A DNA stretch of 64,000 nucleotides from a virus. The stretch's first letter is position 1. Each line of letters opens with the position of its first letter. Shown here in pieces: positions 10,300 to 19,332 of the stretch. Made by a program: the position numbers and the translations under genes. The DNA is taken from the IMG/VR virus record IMGVR_UViG_3300006925_000008, positions 33,369 through 97,368 of that record; one strand, given 5' to 3'. A model generated the notes under the pieces. That model ran no database searches. It was not told where the DNA came from and saw only the letters and a list, made by a program, of their open reading frames with translations.

Positions 10300-11786
10300 T
10301 ACATTACACCTCTCCCATATCCGCCTGAACGAGACCTCGTTCTAAATGCTCTTTGAACCTCTTGACTTACTTTGTCGGCTATTTCACGAGCATTGCCCCC
10401 GCCACTGACGGAGATGTTGATGTTGTTGGTGTCACCACCGCCGCCGCCGCCCATACCTTTCACGGTGACTGGGATGCTACTGCCGTCAGGAAGAGGGACA
10501 ACTGCTTCGGTCCCGTGTAGCGTGGCTAAATATCCTGAATCAGGTCCACGGGATACACCGCCCGAATCGAAAAGTCCACCCACAAAGTCTGCCGTTCCAC
10601 CGATGAATCCGCCAACGCCGTCAACAATTCCCTCTATCGTATCAACAATAGGGGATAAGAAGTCCATGATGTCATCAACCCATCCTTCGACATAACTCCA
10701 AAGTGCATCAAAGGTGTCTATGAATATATCACCGAAGCCTACGATCAAGTCCCAAACCTTACCCCAGTCCCCGGTGAAAACCGCTACAATGATTCTGATA
10801 ATGTTGACTATAACTCTCATTACGAACATGAAAAGAGCAACTGCAACTTGAAATGCTAACTTGAAACCAAACCACAGGGGCATAAGGAACGGAATGATAA
10901 ACGCCACGAGATAAACGACAATGGCTATGATAACTCCGATTACCCTGACTACAATAGCCGCCACTTCAAAGAGCATCATACCTATTTCAACTATGAAATC
11001 AATTATGCCACTGGATATGAGGAAGTCAACAAAGCCACTAATTGCCCCTGTAATGAATGATGTTACACTTGCGAAGTCAACACCTACATTGTTTAATGCC
11101 CCGAATACGATGCCAAAGGCGAACATTACCGCCTCCATTAAACCACCAATCGCATCAATCATCCCCTGTAAAGCACCAGTATCCGACAGGTGTTGAAATA
11201 TCATTACAATCGATTCTATTACTGCGGCAACTATGGTGGTCCACATGGTATATGCTTGGATAATACCCGCAAATATGACCATCCCTGCGGCCATCAAAGG
11301 TTCTATTATGGGCATAAAGTCTAGCCCCATGATTATCCCAATCAATTGCCCCACCGAGCCTATTATGCTCATGAAATTATCAATTATCCCCCCTAAAGCG
11401 TCTTGAATACCGGGGAGCATATCGCCAAAGCCGCCCATTCCGCCCCCTAAAAGACCCAACGCCATCATTAAAGCGAGGCCAATACCTATGGCCATAGTGA
11501 ATGTCATTACAATTTTGGTCATCCCCGAACCCAACATGCCAATTGTTTTGGTGATCGGTGCGGCGGCTTCGTCCATGGTTTCAAACGCCTCACTGACATC
11601 AGCCATGACTTCAGTGGCTGTTGCCATTACCTGTTTTGACTTAATCCACAGGTCATAGAATGGGCCGAATGCCTTGTTATACATCTTGGTATAAAGAGCG
11701 GCGGATTGGACATTCTTAGTGAAACCGCCAATAGCAATGCTTGCCGCCGCTATTTCACTTGTTGCCGCCGATGCACCTTCCGCCAT
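10299..11786 (-). CDS. Tail tape measure protein (495 aa)
   Basis: Long helical protein with alternating Gly/Met/Ile/Val-rich hydrophobic stretches through residues 90-380, the usual tape-measure pattern. Near the C-terminus it has DSGYLATLHGTEAVVPLPDG, which matches the 'G.EAVVPL' segment common at tape measure C-termini. It lies directly after two small chaperone-like genes and before distal tail genes, the canonical position. At 495 residues it is short, which would imply a modest tail length. Possible membrane interaction during DNA entry is a family-level expectation, not shown here. Confidence 0.85.
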   Translation of the reverse strand: MAEGASAATSEIAAASIAIGGFTKNVQSAALYTKMYNKAFGPFYDLWIKSKQVMATATEVMADVSEAFETMDEAAAPITKTIGMLGSGMTKIVMTFTMAIGIGLALMMALGLLGGGMGGFGDMLPGIQDALGGIIDNFMSIIGSVGQLIGIIMGLDFMPIIEPLMAAGMVIFAGIIQAYTMWTTIVAAVIESIVMIFQHLSDTGALQGMIDAIGGLMEAVMFAFGIVFGALNNVGVDFASVTSFITGAISGFVDFLISSGIIDFIVEIGMMLFEVAAIVVRVIGVIIAIVVYLVAFIIPFLMPLWFGFKLAFQVAVALFMFVMRVIVNIIRIIVAVFTGDWGKVWDLIVGFGDIFIDTFDALWSYVEGWVDDIMDFLSPIVDTIEGIVDGVGGFIGGTADFVGGLFDSGGVSRGPDSGYLATLHGTEAVVPLPDGSSIPVTVKGMGGGGGGDTNNINISVSGGGNAREIADKVSQEVQRAFRTRSRSGGYGRGVM

Positions 11787-11787
11787 T

Positions 11788-12105
11788 TTATTCCCTCATT
11801 TGCTGATTTACTCGCTCAAAGTAGTCCTCGTCGCTAGTAGTGCGTAGTGGTCGCCCACTTTTATTATTCGCCCCTTTACTCATGTTTTTGTGCATTTTAT
11901 CCATTTCAGACTTGGTTATATCCTGTGCGGCACGCATGAATATAAAATCAAGCATAACGCTCTCATGCGATTGATCGTCCCAAGAATGTGGTGGACATTT
12001 GAAATAAGAACCGAGAGCAAAAGTTACGGTCTTATGAGCCAAAATTGTCTGCTGTGGAGGCGTAAAAGGATTCTTCTCGCCATCAGATGAAATGTAATCT
12101 ATCAA
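11788..12105 (-). CDS. Putative second tail assembly chaperone (105 aa)
   Basis: Small soluble protein (MIDYISSDGEKNPFTPPQQ...) ending two bases upstream of the tape measure start. In tailed viruses this slot normally carries the second tail assembly chaperone. The C-terminal half is charged (SEMDKMHKNMSKGANNKSG). No recognisable domain; the assignment is positional. Confidence 0.62.
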   Translation of the reverse strand: MIDYISSDGEKNPFTPPQQTILAHKTVTFALGSYFKCPPHSWDDQSHESVMLDFIFMRAAQDITKSEMDKMHKNMSKGANNKSGRPLRTTSDEDYFERVNQQMRE

Positions 12106-12116
12106 ATCGGAGAAGG

Positions 12117-12485
12117 TTATACCAAAGGGTCTGCTTCACCGCCGGATGCAAACTGTTGCATGATGTCCGTCAATGAAGGAAGAACCGCTTGGATGGCGTT
12201 GCCAACTTCAGGTTTTAGATTGAATAGGTCTTGTTTGCTCAATGCTGGTTCTGTTCTGTCAACGCATCGTGCTAACACATAACGCCAGTAACCTCCGAGG
12301 TCGATTGAAGGCGATGCCTCACCGTCAATAACCTTGAAGTCAACGAATTGAGACATTGCCTCCTGCTGTTCAATCCATGATAGTGGTTTAACATAGACAA
12401 TCAATGTGCCATCAGGTGTCTCCACCTCATGACGATTGGCACTGCGGCTCAATACAAACCGATGATTATTCTGATCCTGTTGCAT
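12117..12485 (-). CDS. Putative tail assembly chaperone (122 aa)
   Basis: I take the ATG at 12485 (MQQDQNNHRFVLSR) because it overlaps the upstream gene by only 20 nt; the frame stays open to 12578. The segment PLSWIEQQEAMSQFVDF followed by DLGGYWRYVLARCVDR and a helical C-terminus resembles small tail chaperones that precede tape measures. The longer open frame overlapping the previous gene leaves room for a frameshift product. Function inferred from position and general resemblance. Confidence 0.65.
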   Translation of the reverse strand: MQQDQNNHRFVLSRSANRHEVETPDGTLIVYVKPLSWIEQQEAMSQFVDFKVIDGEASPSIDLGGYWRYVLARCVDRTEPALSKQDLFNLKPEVGNAIQAVLPSLTDIMQQFASGGEADPLV

Positions 12486-12864
12486 CGTCTTCCACCTCTT
12501 CAACAGTTTCTTCAGCCGGGGCTTCAGCCGGGGCTTCTGTCGAGTTTCCTTCTGTTTCAGCACTTTCGTAACGCTCAATCAAATCCTTTTTGTTGCCATA
12601 AATAGGCAATCCCTTCTCCTTCAGCATAAGGCGAAGGTCGGTAACAGTCAAATCCCAAAGTCCTCCGGTTGGGTTTTCGACTACATTGGCTTCAGCCATT
12701 ACCGATGTTCCGGTTGAGTTTGTATAATCAGGCAATGACACATGGACCTTTACCTCATCGGCACTTAGTCCGGGGCCAGCATTCACTGATGTCCCTGTAA
12801 TTGTCCAGTCAAGGGGCGTTCTTACCCCGTTTAATGTCACGAATCCTGATAGTCGCATAGCCAT
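12466..12864 (-). CDS. SAP/HeH-domain protein of the tail module (132 aa)
   Basis: The N-terminal 65 residues are beta-rich. Residues 72-101 (LTVTDLRLMLKEKGLP then GNKKDLIERYES) form a SAP/HeH helix-extended-helix motif, a small fold frequent in phage structural genes and elsewhere in nucleic-acid binding. The tail is Glu/Ala-rich repeat (EAPAEAPAEE). It lies between the tail tube and the tape measure, in the chaperone region, and its 3' end overlaps the next gene. A similar C-terminal motif occurs in the gene at 20678-21145. Confidence 0.7.
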   Translation of the reverse strand: MAMRLSGFVTLNGVRTPLDWTITGTSVNAGPGLSADEVKVHVSLPDYTNSTGTSVMAEANVVENPTGGLWDLTVTDLRLMLKEKGLPIYGNKKDLIERYESAETEGNSTEAPAEAPAEETVEEVEDDATGSE

Positions 12865-12898
12865 CCCACTACGGTATAACGCTTAATCATTACGCTTC

Positions 12899-13303
12899 TT
12901 ATTGAAATCTAGGATGGCCTTCAAACTTCATCTGATCGGCAATTGCTTGTAATTCCTTTAGCCGTCGCTGGCTTTCTTCATGACTTTTGACTCTCCCTTG
13001 TATTCTTTCGGTTGCCGCTGTTTCAGGCATATTGCCCAGTGATTCTAAAGGAAAATCGGGGTCGCCTACATTAGCGGCCACAGTCCCTTGCATGTTGGCC
13101 GCATTAGACATGTAATCCTCCGCCCAGCCTTCAGGGTCTCCTTTGTAAGGGGCGGGTATAGGGCTTTGCGAGACCGCCTGTGCGGTTTCTTGACCTCCAA
13201 GCATCTGAAGTTGTTGCATGTCCTGCTCATAATCCCCCTTCAAGAATTGACTCCATGCGGAGTCCAATGCCTGCTTGTGAATCATGGCTTCTGTTTTTGG
13301 CAT
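12899..13303 (-). CDS. Tagged protein with QALDSAWSQFLK N-terminus (134 aa)
   Basis: Start chosen at the ATG at 13303 because AGGTGA lies five bases upstream. The N-terminus MPKTEAMIHKQALDSAW is nearly identical to that of the next gene upstream (13305-13949), while the rest differs, so the two share only a leader. The leader fits the AFDxAWxLLK tag found across the accessory region (here ALDSAWSQFLK). The remainder is polar, probably disordered (QMLGGQETAQAVSQSPIPAP). Function unknown; inferred virion cargo or accessory protein inserted in the tail module. Confidence 0.68.
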   Translation of the reverse strand: MPKTEAMIHKQALDSAWSQFLKGDYEQDMQQLQMLGGQETAQAVSQSPIPAPYKGDPEGWAEDYMSNAANMQGTVAANVGDPDFPLESLGNMPETAATERIQGRVKSHEESQRRLKELQAIADQMKFEGHPRFQ

Positions 13304-13304
13304 T

Positions 13305-13949
13305 TTACTCACCTGAATAGGTCAGTTGTCGGTTGCGGGGCGGGGGGAGTTGTCCTTGTGGCTGTGGCCTCTCTAACTCCATTCCCTTATCAGCAAAACG
13401 GTCATAGAACATGGGATGAATCTCATCCGCTCGTTGTCCGGGGTTTACCAGCCATTCAGGGATGCCCTCCATGGGTGACTCTCCCGTTCCTTCTGTTCTA
13501 ATACTGCTCTCTCCTTCTGCGTGTTCAGGGTTCTTCACCGTGTCTTTAGTTGAAACACGCATTTCACTGTTTTTGTCAGGTAAGGCATAACCCTGCTTCC
13601 TGTCATAATTCGGATGAGACGGGTCTAAAGCACCTCTTTCGTAGTGTTCGGGTCGGGGGGCCATTACTTCTGAATCTCCGGGCCTTCTTTTTCTCCGGTC
13701 ATATAGGTCGGGGTTTCCTGATGTAGCACTTAGCATATTTGCTCTTTCGTCCCTCAAGTTGCTCCTCACTTTTCGCTCATATTCCGTCACTACTGGCTGA
13801 TCAATTTGGTCATCAAGATGTTCTAAATCTCGCCTCAAATTATCAGCGTGCGCTTGATGACCATGCGGTGCATATGAGCCGTAAAACTTCATCAGACTCC
13901 ATGCGGAATCTAGGGCTTGCTTGTGAATCATGTCTTCTGTTTTAGGCAT
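13305..13949 (-). CDS. Tagged protein with QALDSAWSLMK N-terminus (214 aa)
   Basis: Start chosen at the ATG at 13949 so that the leader MPKTEDMIHKQALDSAWSLM aligns with the sister gene downstream. The body is highly charged and low-complexity (LRRDLEHLDDQIDQP, then Arg/Pro/Glu-rich), likely disordered. Leader conservation with a divergent body suggests a shared sorting signal rather than a shared activity. No enzymatic motif. It sits between the tail tube gene and its sister. Confidence 0.68.
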   Translation of the reverse strand: MPKTEDMIHKQALDSAWSLMKFYGSYAPHGHQAHADNLRRDLEHLDDQIDQPVVTEYERKVRSNLRDERANMLSATSGNPDLYDRRKRRPGDSEVMAPRPEHYERGALDPSHPNYDRKQGYALPDKNSEMRVSTKDTVKNPEHAEGESSIRTEGTGESPMEGIPEWLVNPGQRADEIHPMFYDRFADKGMELERPQPQGQLPPPRNRQLTYSGE

Positions 13950-13959
13950 AATAATCAAC

Positions 13960-16407
13960 TCATAGGGTATAATATGGATTAGTTTCTTCAATCTTCAAGT
14001 GTCGGACAATGCATTCAACTTCAGCGGTGACTGGTCCCTTGTCATCAGGCATTGGATGATTTGCTTTGACGATGGTGTAGTCTTCAAGCGTGATTACTGT
14101 GCTTTGTCTTGTAGCCGCTGAACCTGTCTTGTTCATTCTGAACACGATGTCGTTTGAATTAGTGTGATGCTTTCTAGTCCTCATTTCAGTCCAATAGCGG
14201 TCATCCTCGACAATGGCCGAGAAGTTAAACTTGTATTCTCTCATTGCTTCTGTGATGTCAAGTGCCTGATGTGTTCCGCCGTGTTGAACCTGATCACCGT
14301 CAAGCGTTTGACCTTCAAATCCACGAACATACCAGCGAGCGGAATTGTTGTTGGCGAGACTAAACTCAAATTGAGTCCCACGGAGGACAGGTGTGCCAAA
14401 TGCTTCAACGCTCAAGTCTTGGAATAGGTATGGCTTTTCACCATCAACTGCAACACCTGAAACCAATCGGTTGACAAAAGTGTTCGCTGTATTTTCAAAC
14501 ATACGGTGTGGGACAAACTTGTTGACAGTATCCGTGTAGTGGCGTGTTGCCTCATACTCCATTGTCAGTTTGCATTCTCCTTCACTATCAGCCGCTAGTT
14601 TAGCGGATTGCACTTTGCATCCATTGAAGAGTCGTAGCATTTGTTCACGGCCCGGAGTTGCGTTTGTTTGTCTAAAAGACTGTTCGATCATAAATGTCGG
14701 AACATGAGTATGCCCGAATAATGTGTGAGATACACCATGGGCCAAAGCACCACCAGTGCCAATCATTGGGGTCCCTCTTCGACCATCCTTGACAGTCAAA
14801 GCACCAGCCGTTGAATGCACATAGCCCATTCTTTCAATGCCACATGATGCGGCGATGTGGTCAAGTAGCCATGGTTCTTCGATATACAACTCGGTGTTTG
14901 CATTGTTCTTGCCGATAATCCTGCGGATTTCATTCTTGAACACAGTTGGCAGTGTTGAGTCAGCACCCGGAATAGAATGGGTGTCTTTGTCGTAAATCTG
15001 AATATAGTCGCCAGCGGAGTATTTCGCACCTAGGGTCGCACTAACCTTGACAAACACATCGCCTGAAGCAATGCTCGCAGTTGGCGAACCAAGAAGTTGG
15101 ACCGGGACATCGACAAGTTTGACTCGTGCTTGCACACCCGCATCGATGTCGGCAACGGTCTTGTGAGCCGGTGCATCAACAAGGACTGAAGTGGATGCCG
15201 CAAATGAAGCGGAACCAGCACCGCTAGTGACAGTGATTGTCACTGTTGGATAGGAGGTATATCCGCTACCCGGTTCAGTGATTACGATTGCGTCTAATGT
15301 TCCTGTCGCAGTGACAGTCCCAGTGGCTTGAACGCCCCCTGTGAGGTCGGGCGCACCGAAGACTACATCAGCGGAGTTTATCACTCCTGCTTGAGTTACA
15401 TCGCCCATAGCAGGCACGCCAACCGCTGAAATGCCAGCGGCGAATGAACCGATCAAGACTTTACCGTCAGTGCCAAGAGTTTTGATAATTCCGGCAGTTG
15501 GAACCGTAGCATGGGAAGTAGCAAAAGAGCCGACACCCATTACATTCCCGGTGTCCGTAGCAATAGTCCTAGCACCAAGGAGAATGGTCTGACCATCAGC
15601 ACCACCAGTGAGGCTGGCGAGACCAGCCGCCCCTAGTGTCGTTAGGTCTGTGACATTCACTTTATTGGTTGACCCATATGCTTGAACCGCCCAAATGTCA
15701 GTTGCACTGTCTTTGAGGTTCAATGGATTCTCGGTTAATATGGTTGCACCTGAAAGACTGTTAATGCTAGACAATTCGCCATCGCTCTTTGAAACACAGC
15801 CGCCAAGTGCATATTTCATCCACTTCAAGGTGTGTGCGTTTGACTCCATGCTCCCACCGGCCAGTGTTTCACGGCCACTGGTCAATACATTGACATCTCG
15901 ACCCATGCCAATGACATGTTGCTTTCTGACATCAATTTCAGGTTCAGGCAATCCAAATGTGTTTAGCAATCCAATGAAACCATCGCTCTTTACTTGAGAC
16001 GATGAATCCGTGCTTGCCGCATCAATGGTTGGACAGCCAATGCTGTCAAGAGTAAAAATATCTGACGCTTTTGCATTGCCCGTAGTAGCCATTGCAGGTT
16101 GAACATTGATCGTGTTAGTTGAACAGTCATTTGCAGTGATGTAATAGGTGCGGCGTGTTGCTGAATAGTCATCAGACGAATAGACATCTCCACCCGCTAC
16201 ACGAAGGATACAACCCACGAGAACATTGTCAGGAACCGCATTATGGAACCATGCATTGCTACCGTATGTAATCACGGAGGTATTTGGCAATGTAGCGTGT
16301 GCCGCCACTGCCCAACCATCCGCACTGTCGTCGCCTTCTAGTCTCAATCCTGTTTCTTTGCCCCAAGATACTTCTGCTAAGTCGCCCTTGAATACTGTGT
16401 TTACCAT
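13960..16407 (-). CDS. Major tail tube-like protein with extra domains (815 aa)
   Basis: A GAGGTGA site lies six bases before the ATG. The segment FGLPEPEIDVRKQHVIGMGRD and the C-terminal part (FQDLSVEAFGTPVLRGTQFE, then KLTMEYEATRHYTDT) fit a tube protein that builds ring layers. The middle (about residues 230-430) is Ala/Gly/Thr/Val-rich and looks like inserted decoration domains. It follows the neck genes and precedes the chaperones and tape measure, the expected place. No separate sheath gene is visible, so a non-contractile tail is favoured. Confidence 0.75.
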   Translation of the reverse strand: MVNTVFKGDLAEVSWGKETGLRLEGDDSADGWAVAAHATLPNTSVITYGSNAWFHNAVPDNVLVGCILRVAGGDVYSSDDYSATRRTYYITANDCSTNTINVQPAMATTGNAKASDIFTLDSIGCPTIDAASTDSSSQVKSDGFIGLLNTFGLPEPEIDVRKQHVIGMGRDVNVLTSGRETLAGGSMESNAHTLKWMKYALGGCVSKSDGELSSINSLSGATILTENPLNLKDSATDIWAVQAYGSTNKVNVTDLTTLGAAGLASLTGGADGQTILLGARTIATDTGNVMGVGSFATSHATVPTAGIIKTLGTDGKVLIGSFAAGISAVGVPAMGDVTQAGVINSADVVFGAPDLTGGVQATGTVTATGTLDAIVITEPGSGYTSYPTVTITVTSGAGSASFAASTSVLVDAPAHKTVADIDAGVQARVKLVDVPVQLLGSPTASIASGDVFVKVSATLGAKYSAGDYIQIYDKDTHSIPGADSTLPTVFKNEIRRIIGKNNANTELYIEEPWLLDHIAASCGIERMGYVHSTAGALTVKDGRRGTPMIGTGGALAHGVSHTLFGHTHVPTFMIEQSFRQTNATPGREQMLRLFNGCKVQSAKLAADSEGECKLTMEYEATRHYTDTVNKFVPHRMFENTANTFVNRLVSGVAVDGEKPYLFQDLSVEAFGTPVLRGTQFEFSLANNNSARWYVRGFEGQTLDGDQVQHGGTHQALDITEAMREYKFNFSAIVEDDRYWTEMRTRKHHTNSNDIVFRMNKTGSAATRQSTVITLEDYTIVKANHPMPDDKGPVTAEVECIVRHLKIEETNPYYTL

Positions 16408-16418
16408 ATTTCTTCACC

Positions 16419-16850
16419 TCATACTGCCACTAATGGCTTGCTAAATGTAATGACCTCGGCCTGCATAGTGTAGCGGAACATCCTCTTACTACGGTCTGAC
16501 AAGTCGGTTCGGGTTTTGAATATAACCCTGTCAAAGTTGGTCCCATCTCCTTTTCGATGGAGGTGGAGGATACGCCGGACTTCATCACGAATTGCACTTA
16601 AACGCTCCCGGCTCTTTACGGTTCGCACATCGATGGTCAAATTGATATGCTCGTTAATGAAGTCGAAAAGCAATTCAGGCTGTGCTTCGTTGTGTGCTGT
16701 TTCAAACACACGCACTACATCCTTATCCTGCATACGGACTCTTTTACCTTCGCCACGATCAAGAACAGCAATGTCCTCAATGCTTGGTTTAGGGGATAAA
16801 GTCCAGTTTGAGTTGAGTAAATTGACAATTGCTATAATGGCATCAGTCAT
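16419..16850 (-). CDS. Putative tail terminator / neck protein (143 aa)
   Basis: Small alpha/beta protein (MTDAIIAIVNLLNSNW...) containing INLTIDVRTVKSRERLSAIRDEVRRILH, which reads like a tail-completion or terminator protein with one long helix packed on a sheet. It lies immediately upstream of the tail tube gene, the standard position. Assigned from position and size; no diagnostic motif. Confidence 0.68.
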   Translation of the reverse strand: MTDAIIAIVNLLNSNWTLSPKPSIEDIAVLDRGEGKRVRMQDKDVVRVFETAHNEAQPELLFDFINEHINLTIDVRTVKSRERLSAIRDEVRRILHLHRKGDGTNFDRVIFKTRTDLSDRSKRMFRYTMQAEVITFSKPLVAV

Positions 16851-16852
16851 CC

Positions 16853-17122
16853 TTAAATCCCCCTGTATAATTTGTCTTTGAGGTGATTAAACTTCATTCG
16901 GTGAGGGTTTGTCGGCAGTTGAATATCAACAACATGCTCAATTTCGGCCTCGGACATGTCTAGCCCATCCAATTCAGACATAAGAGATTCACGCATGATT
17001 TGACCATCTCGCCAGTCTATCTCATTGGCGGGCAACTCTTTAGCGCATACATCCAACTGTTTGGAGATGGCTGTCAAAGACATCAACCATTCTTCAGTAA
17101 CAGGGAACAGTTTTTCAGCCAT
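16853..17122 (-). CDS. Small neck-region protein (89 aa)
   Basis: Helical, acidic protein (MAEKLFPVTEEWLMSLTAI...). I prefer the ATG at 17122, which starts beside the connector stop; a GTG at 17131 is also possible. It is positioned between the connector and the tail terminator, where head-closure or neck proteins usually lie. No recognised domain. Confidence 0.65.
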   Translation of the reverse strand: MAEKLFPVTEEWLMSLTAISKQLDVCAKELPANEIDWRDGQIMRESLMSELDGLDMSEAEIEHVVDIQLPTNPHRMKFNHLKDKLYRGI

Positions 17123-17123
17123 A

Positions 17124-18764
17124 TCAGCCACCCATGCCCGCTACAATAATTGATTCTTGGAATGGAACCAGCAACTGTTTTGCTTCTGTTTCTAACCTTT
17201 GCACCTTAGCGTTAAGGTCTATTCCTTGAGAGCCTTCAGGGAACATAACGGAGTAATCATCAGCCATCAATATGTCAATGACAACCAATTTGGTGCAAGC
17301 GTCTTCGATCATCTTATCGACATACCTTTCGCCATACACATATGAAATCTTTAGGCTGTGGTTCTCAAAGAACGGGTATTGGTTGTTAAACATGATTGCC
17401 CCGTTGTCCTCCATTGACCACCAATCTGTTTGTCGTTCTTCGGAGGTGGCATCGCTATTGAATCGGTGTTGCGTCAAAGTGTCTGTCGCTAATACATTAT
17501 CGCCAAAAGTCCCTGATAAGTCAGTGACGATAGTGAATGTATTGCCCACACGGGTGCATAATGCCACATGATTCCCTGAACATACAATACCATGGCCCTC
17601 CGTAAAAGTCCCAGCATCATCAACAACAAACCCGGTAATTGGTGAACCACCAGTCACTGATGTGATTGTAGTCGAATGTGTTGCCCCTAAAGTGAATGTG
17701 AATGAATTGGTGTTTGTAACGCCGATGGTGGCATTCTCCCCCTCCTCCGTTGAACGCATACTGCTGATCATAATTTTGCCATCTCCATCGTCGCTGTTTG
17801 CTGTTGCCAAAAACTCATGGCTGACATTCAATGGTTTAGGGACTCCGTTTGGGTCTGTCCCTTCAGTCAAAGAGCCTATCTGTATTGCTGTTTTTTCAGC
17901 GGCGGCATCCATGTTTATCAGATTTGAAATCTGTTGAGCAATGGTTTTTATCCCGAAGTCTTTACTCCATTGGTTATTGCCAACCCCTTGTTCAAGCGTT
18001 GCTGTTGCATTTACTCCACCGGGGCATAGGAAAAACTTGTCAGATGCTTGTATCTGTATGGGGTTTGTAATTGACAGTTTGATACGAGACGCACCTAACT
18101 CTCGATAGTAATCCCCTTGCCAAACCGAAAGCCGTAAAATGCGTTGAACCGCTCTATTCTTCAGATATACCGCACCTACATAATCGGTGTAATATCTCCT
18201 TCGATATGGTTTGAAAGTGGTGAAGTTTTGATACTCGTCAGATACAAGACTTGGCCTCCATGACATACGGGTGGTCCTGTCAATGTAATCCTGTCTTTGC
18301 CTGATCAGGTCCTCAACATGAGACTTGCTCAAGCCTCTTTCTTTGCTGTTGCTTATTGAAGAGTTGGCTTGGACAACAGCACCTTGAGCGGTTGTATATG
18401 CAACTCCGGGGTCTTCAGCAATGAGGTTTACTTTTCCCCCAGTCCCTGCTGATTTGACCAAGGATACGCTTAGAGTTGAACCCATTGATTCAACATCATC
18501 ATACACAGTTATGCTGTCGCCCGCTGAAAAGCCCCAGCGTCGATAGTCAGCCCCCCCAATGGGGATTAGAATGTAATTTGTTAAAGCAGTTAATGAAGCG
18601 TCAATGTTCGCACCAGTATCAACGGTGGTGTCTCCCGCTAAAATCACAGGTTCAGGAAGTGGCAATTGTAGGTATTCGCTTACTTTTTGGACGGTGGTGT
18701 AAACCAAGTCATCAGGATATAACGGCTGACTAGGCCGATGACCCGGATGAAAGACTCTTGGCAT
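17124..18764 (-). CDS. Head-tail connector/adaptor with inserted beta domain (546 aa)
   Basis: The N-terminus (LVYTTVQKVSEYLQLPLPEP) and C-terminus (MIEDACTKLVVIDILMADDYSV) are helical and fit adaptor proteins that bind below the portal. The middle has HVEDLIRQRQDYIDRTTRMSW and YRELGASRIKLS, plus a Gly/Thr-rich beta insertion (about residues 340-415, with THSTTITSVTGGSPITGFVV) that recalls a receptor or Ig-like insert. It follows the capsid genes and precedes the neck genes. Much longer than typical 100-200 aa adaptors because of the inserts. Confidence 0.7.
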   Translation of the reverse strand: MPRVFHPGHRPSQPLYPDDLVYTTVQKVSEYLQLPLPEPVILAGDTTVDTGANIDASLTALTNYILIPIGGADYRRWGFSAGDSITVYDDVESMGSTLSVSLVKSAGTGGKVNLIAEDPGVAYTTAQGAVVQANSSISNSKERGLSKSHVEDLIRQRQDYIDRTTRMSWRPSLVSDEYQNFTTFKPYRRRYYTDYVGAVYLKNRAVQRILRLSVWQGDYYRELGASRIKLSITNPIQIQASDKFFLCPGGVNATATLEQGVGNNQWSKDFGIKTIAQQISNLINMDAAAEKTAIQIGSLTEGTDPNGVPKPLNVSHEFLATANSDDGDGKIMISSMRSTEEGENATIGVTNTNSFTFTLGATHSTTITSVTGGSPITGFVVDDAGTFTEGHGIVCSGNHVALCTRVGNTFTIVTDLSGTFGDNVLATDTLTQHRFNSDATSEERQTDWWSMEDNGAIMFNNQYPFFENHSLKISYVYGERYVDKMIEDACTKLVVIDILMADDYSVMFPEGSQGIDLNAKVQRLETEAKQLLVPFQESIIVAGMGG

Positions 18765-18780
18765 ACATTACCCCCCCTCC

Positions 18781-19332
18781 TCAATAATCGTCTCCGATTT
18801 CAAGATGTCTTACTTTTCCGCCTTGTCTGCGTTGTTGTTTTCCGGCATGTCTCGACTCGGCTCTCCGGCGTGAACATGTTGAAGGGACTTCACCAGCGGC
18901 ACATTGGTCAGGGGAGTCCGTTGACATAGCACCGCACCCTCTTACTGAACATGGCTGTGCTTTGATCAGGGACCAACCGCAGTCACCCGCTTCTTGAATT
19001 GCTTTAGCGAGTTTAGCCTTCTTTGGGTAACAGTTTTCACATGCATTGCCGTCAGTGTCCGTCCCGTCCGAGCAATTCATACAATTCATATTCTTGTATG
19101 CCTTTTCATCACTCTTAGCAACTTTCTTGTTGCCATCCTCATCCATGTCCAATATATTGACGGCATTAGGTGAAGAATCCGTGACCTGCTTAGGAACGCC
19201 ACACTTTTGGTTACATTCGCTTTTCTGTGCTGGTGTGCATTCAGAATAATTGCAGTTGAAATGTTTCTGACAGTATGCGTTCTTTTCATCCATGTCGGCT
19301 CTCGCCTTCAAAATTAACTCATTTAGATTCAT
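18781..19332 (-). CDS. Cys-rich protein with two sorting-like motifs (183 aa)
   Basis: Begins MNLNELILKARADMDEK, the same leader style as the gene at 37559 (MNDLILKAREEQ). It then has several Cys clusters (CQKHFNCNYSEC, CNQKC, CMNC, CENC) likely to bind zinc, and an internal AIQEAGDCGWSLIKAQP that matches the WxLLKA tag. The C-terminus is Arg-rich. The ATG overlaps the preceding stop (ATGA). Role unknown; a small virion cargo or nucleic-acid-binding protein is plausible. Confidence 0.72.
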   Translation of the reverse strand: MNLNELILKARADMDEKNAYCQKHFNCNYSECTPAQKSECNQKCGVPKQVTDSSPNAVNILDMDEDGNKKVAKSDEKAYKNMNCMNCSDGTDTDGNACENCYPKKAKLAKAIQEAGDCGWSLIKAQPCSVRGCGAMSTDSPDQCAAGEVPSTCSRRRAESRHAGKQQRRQGGKVRHLEIGDDY

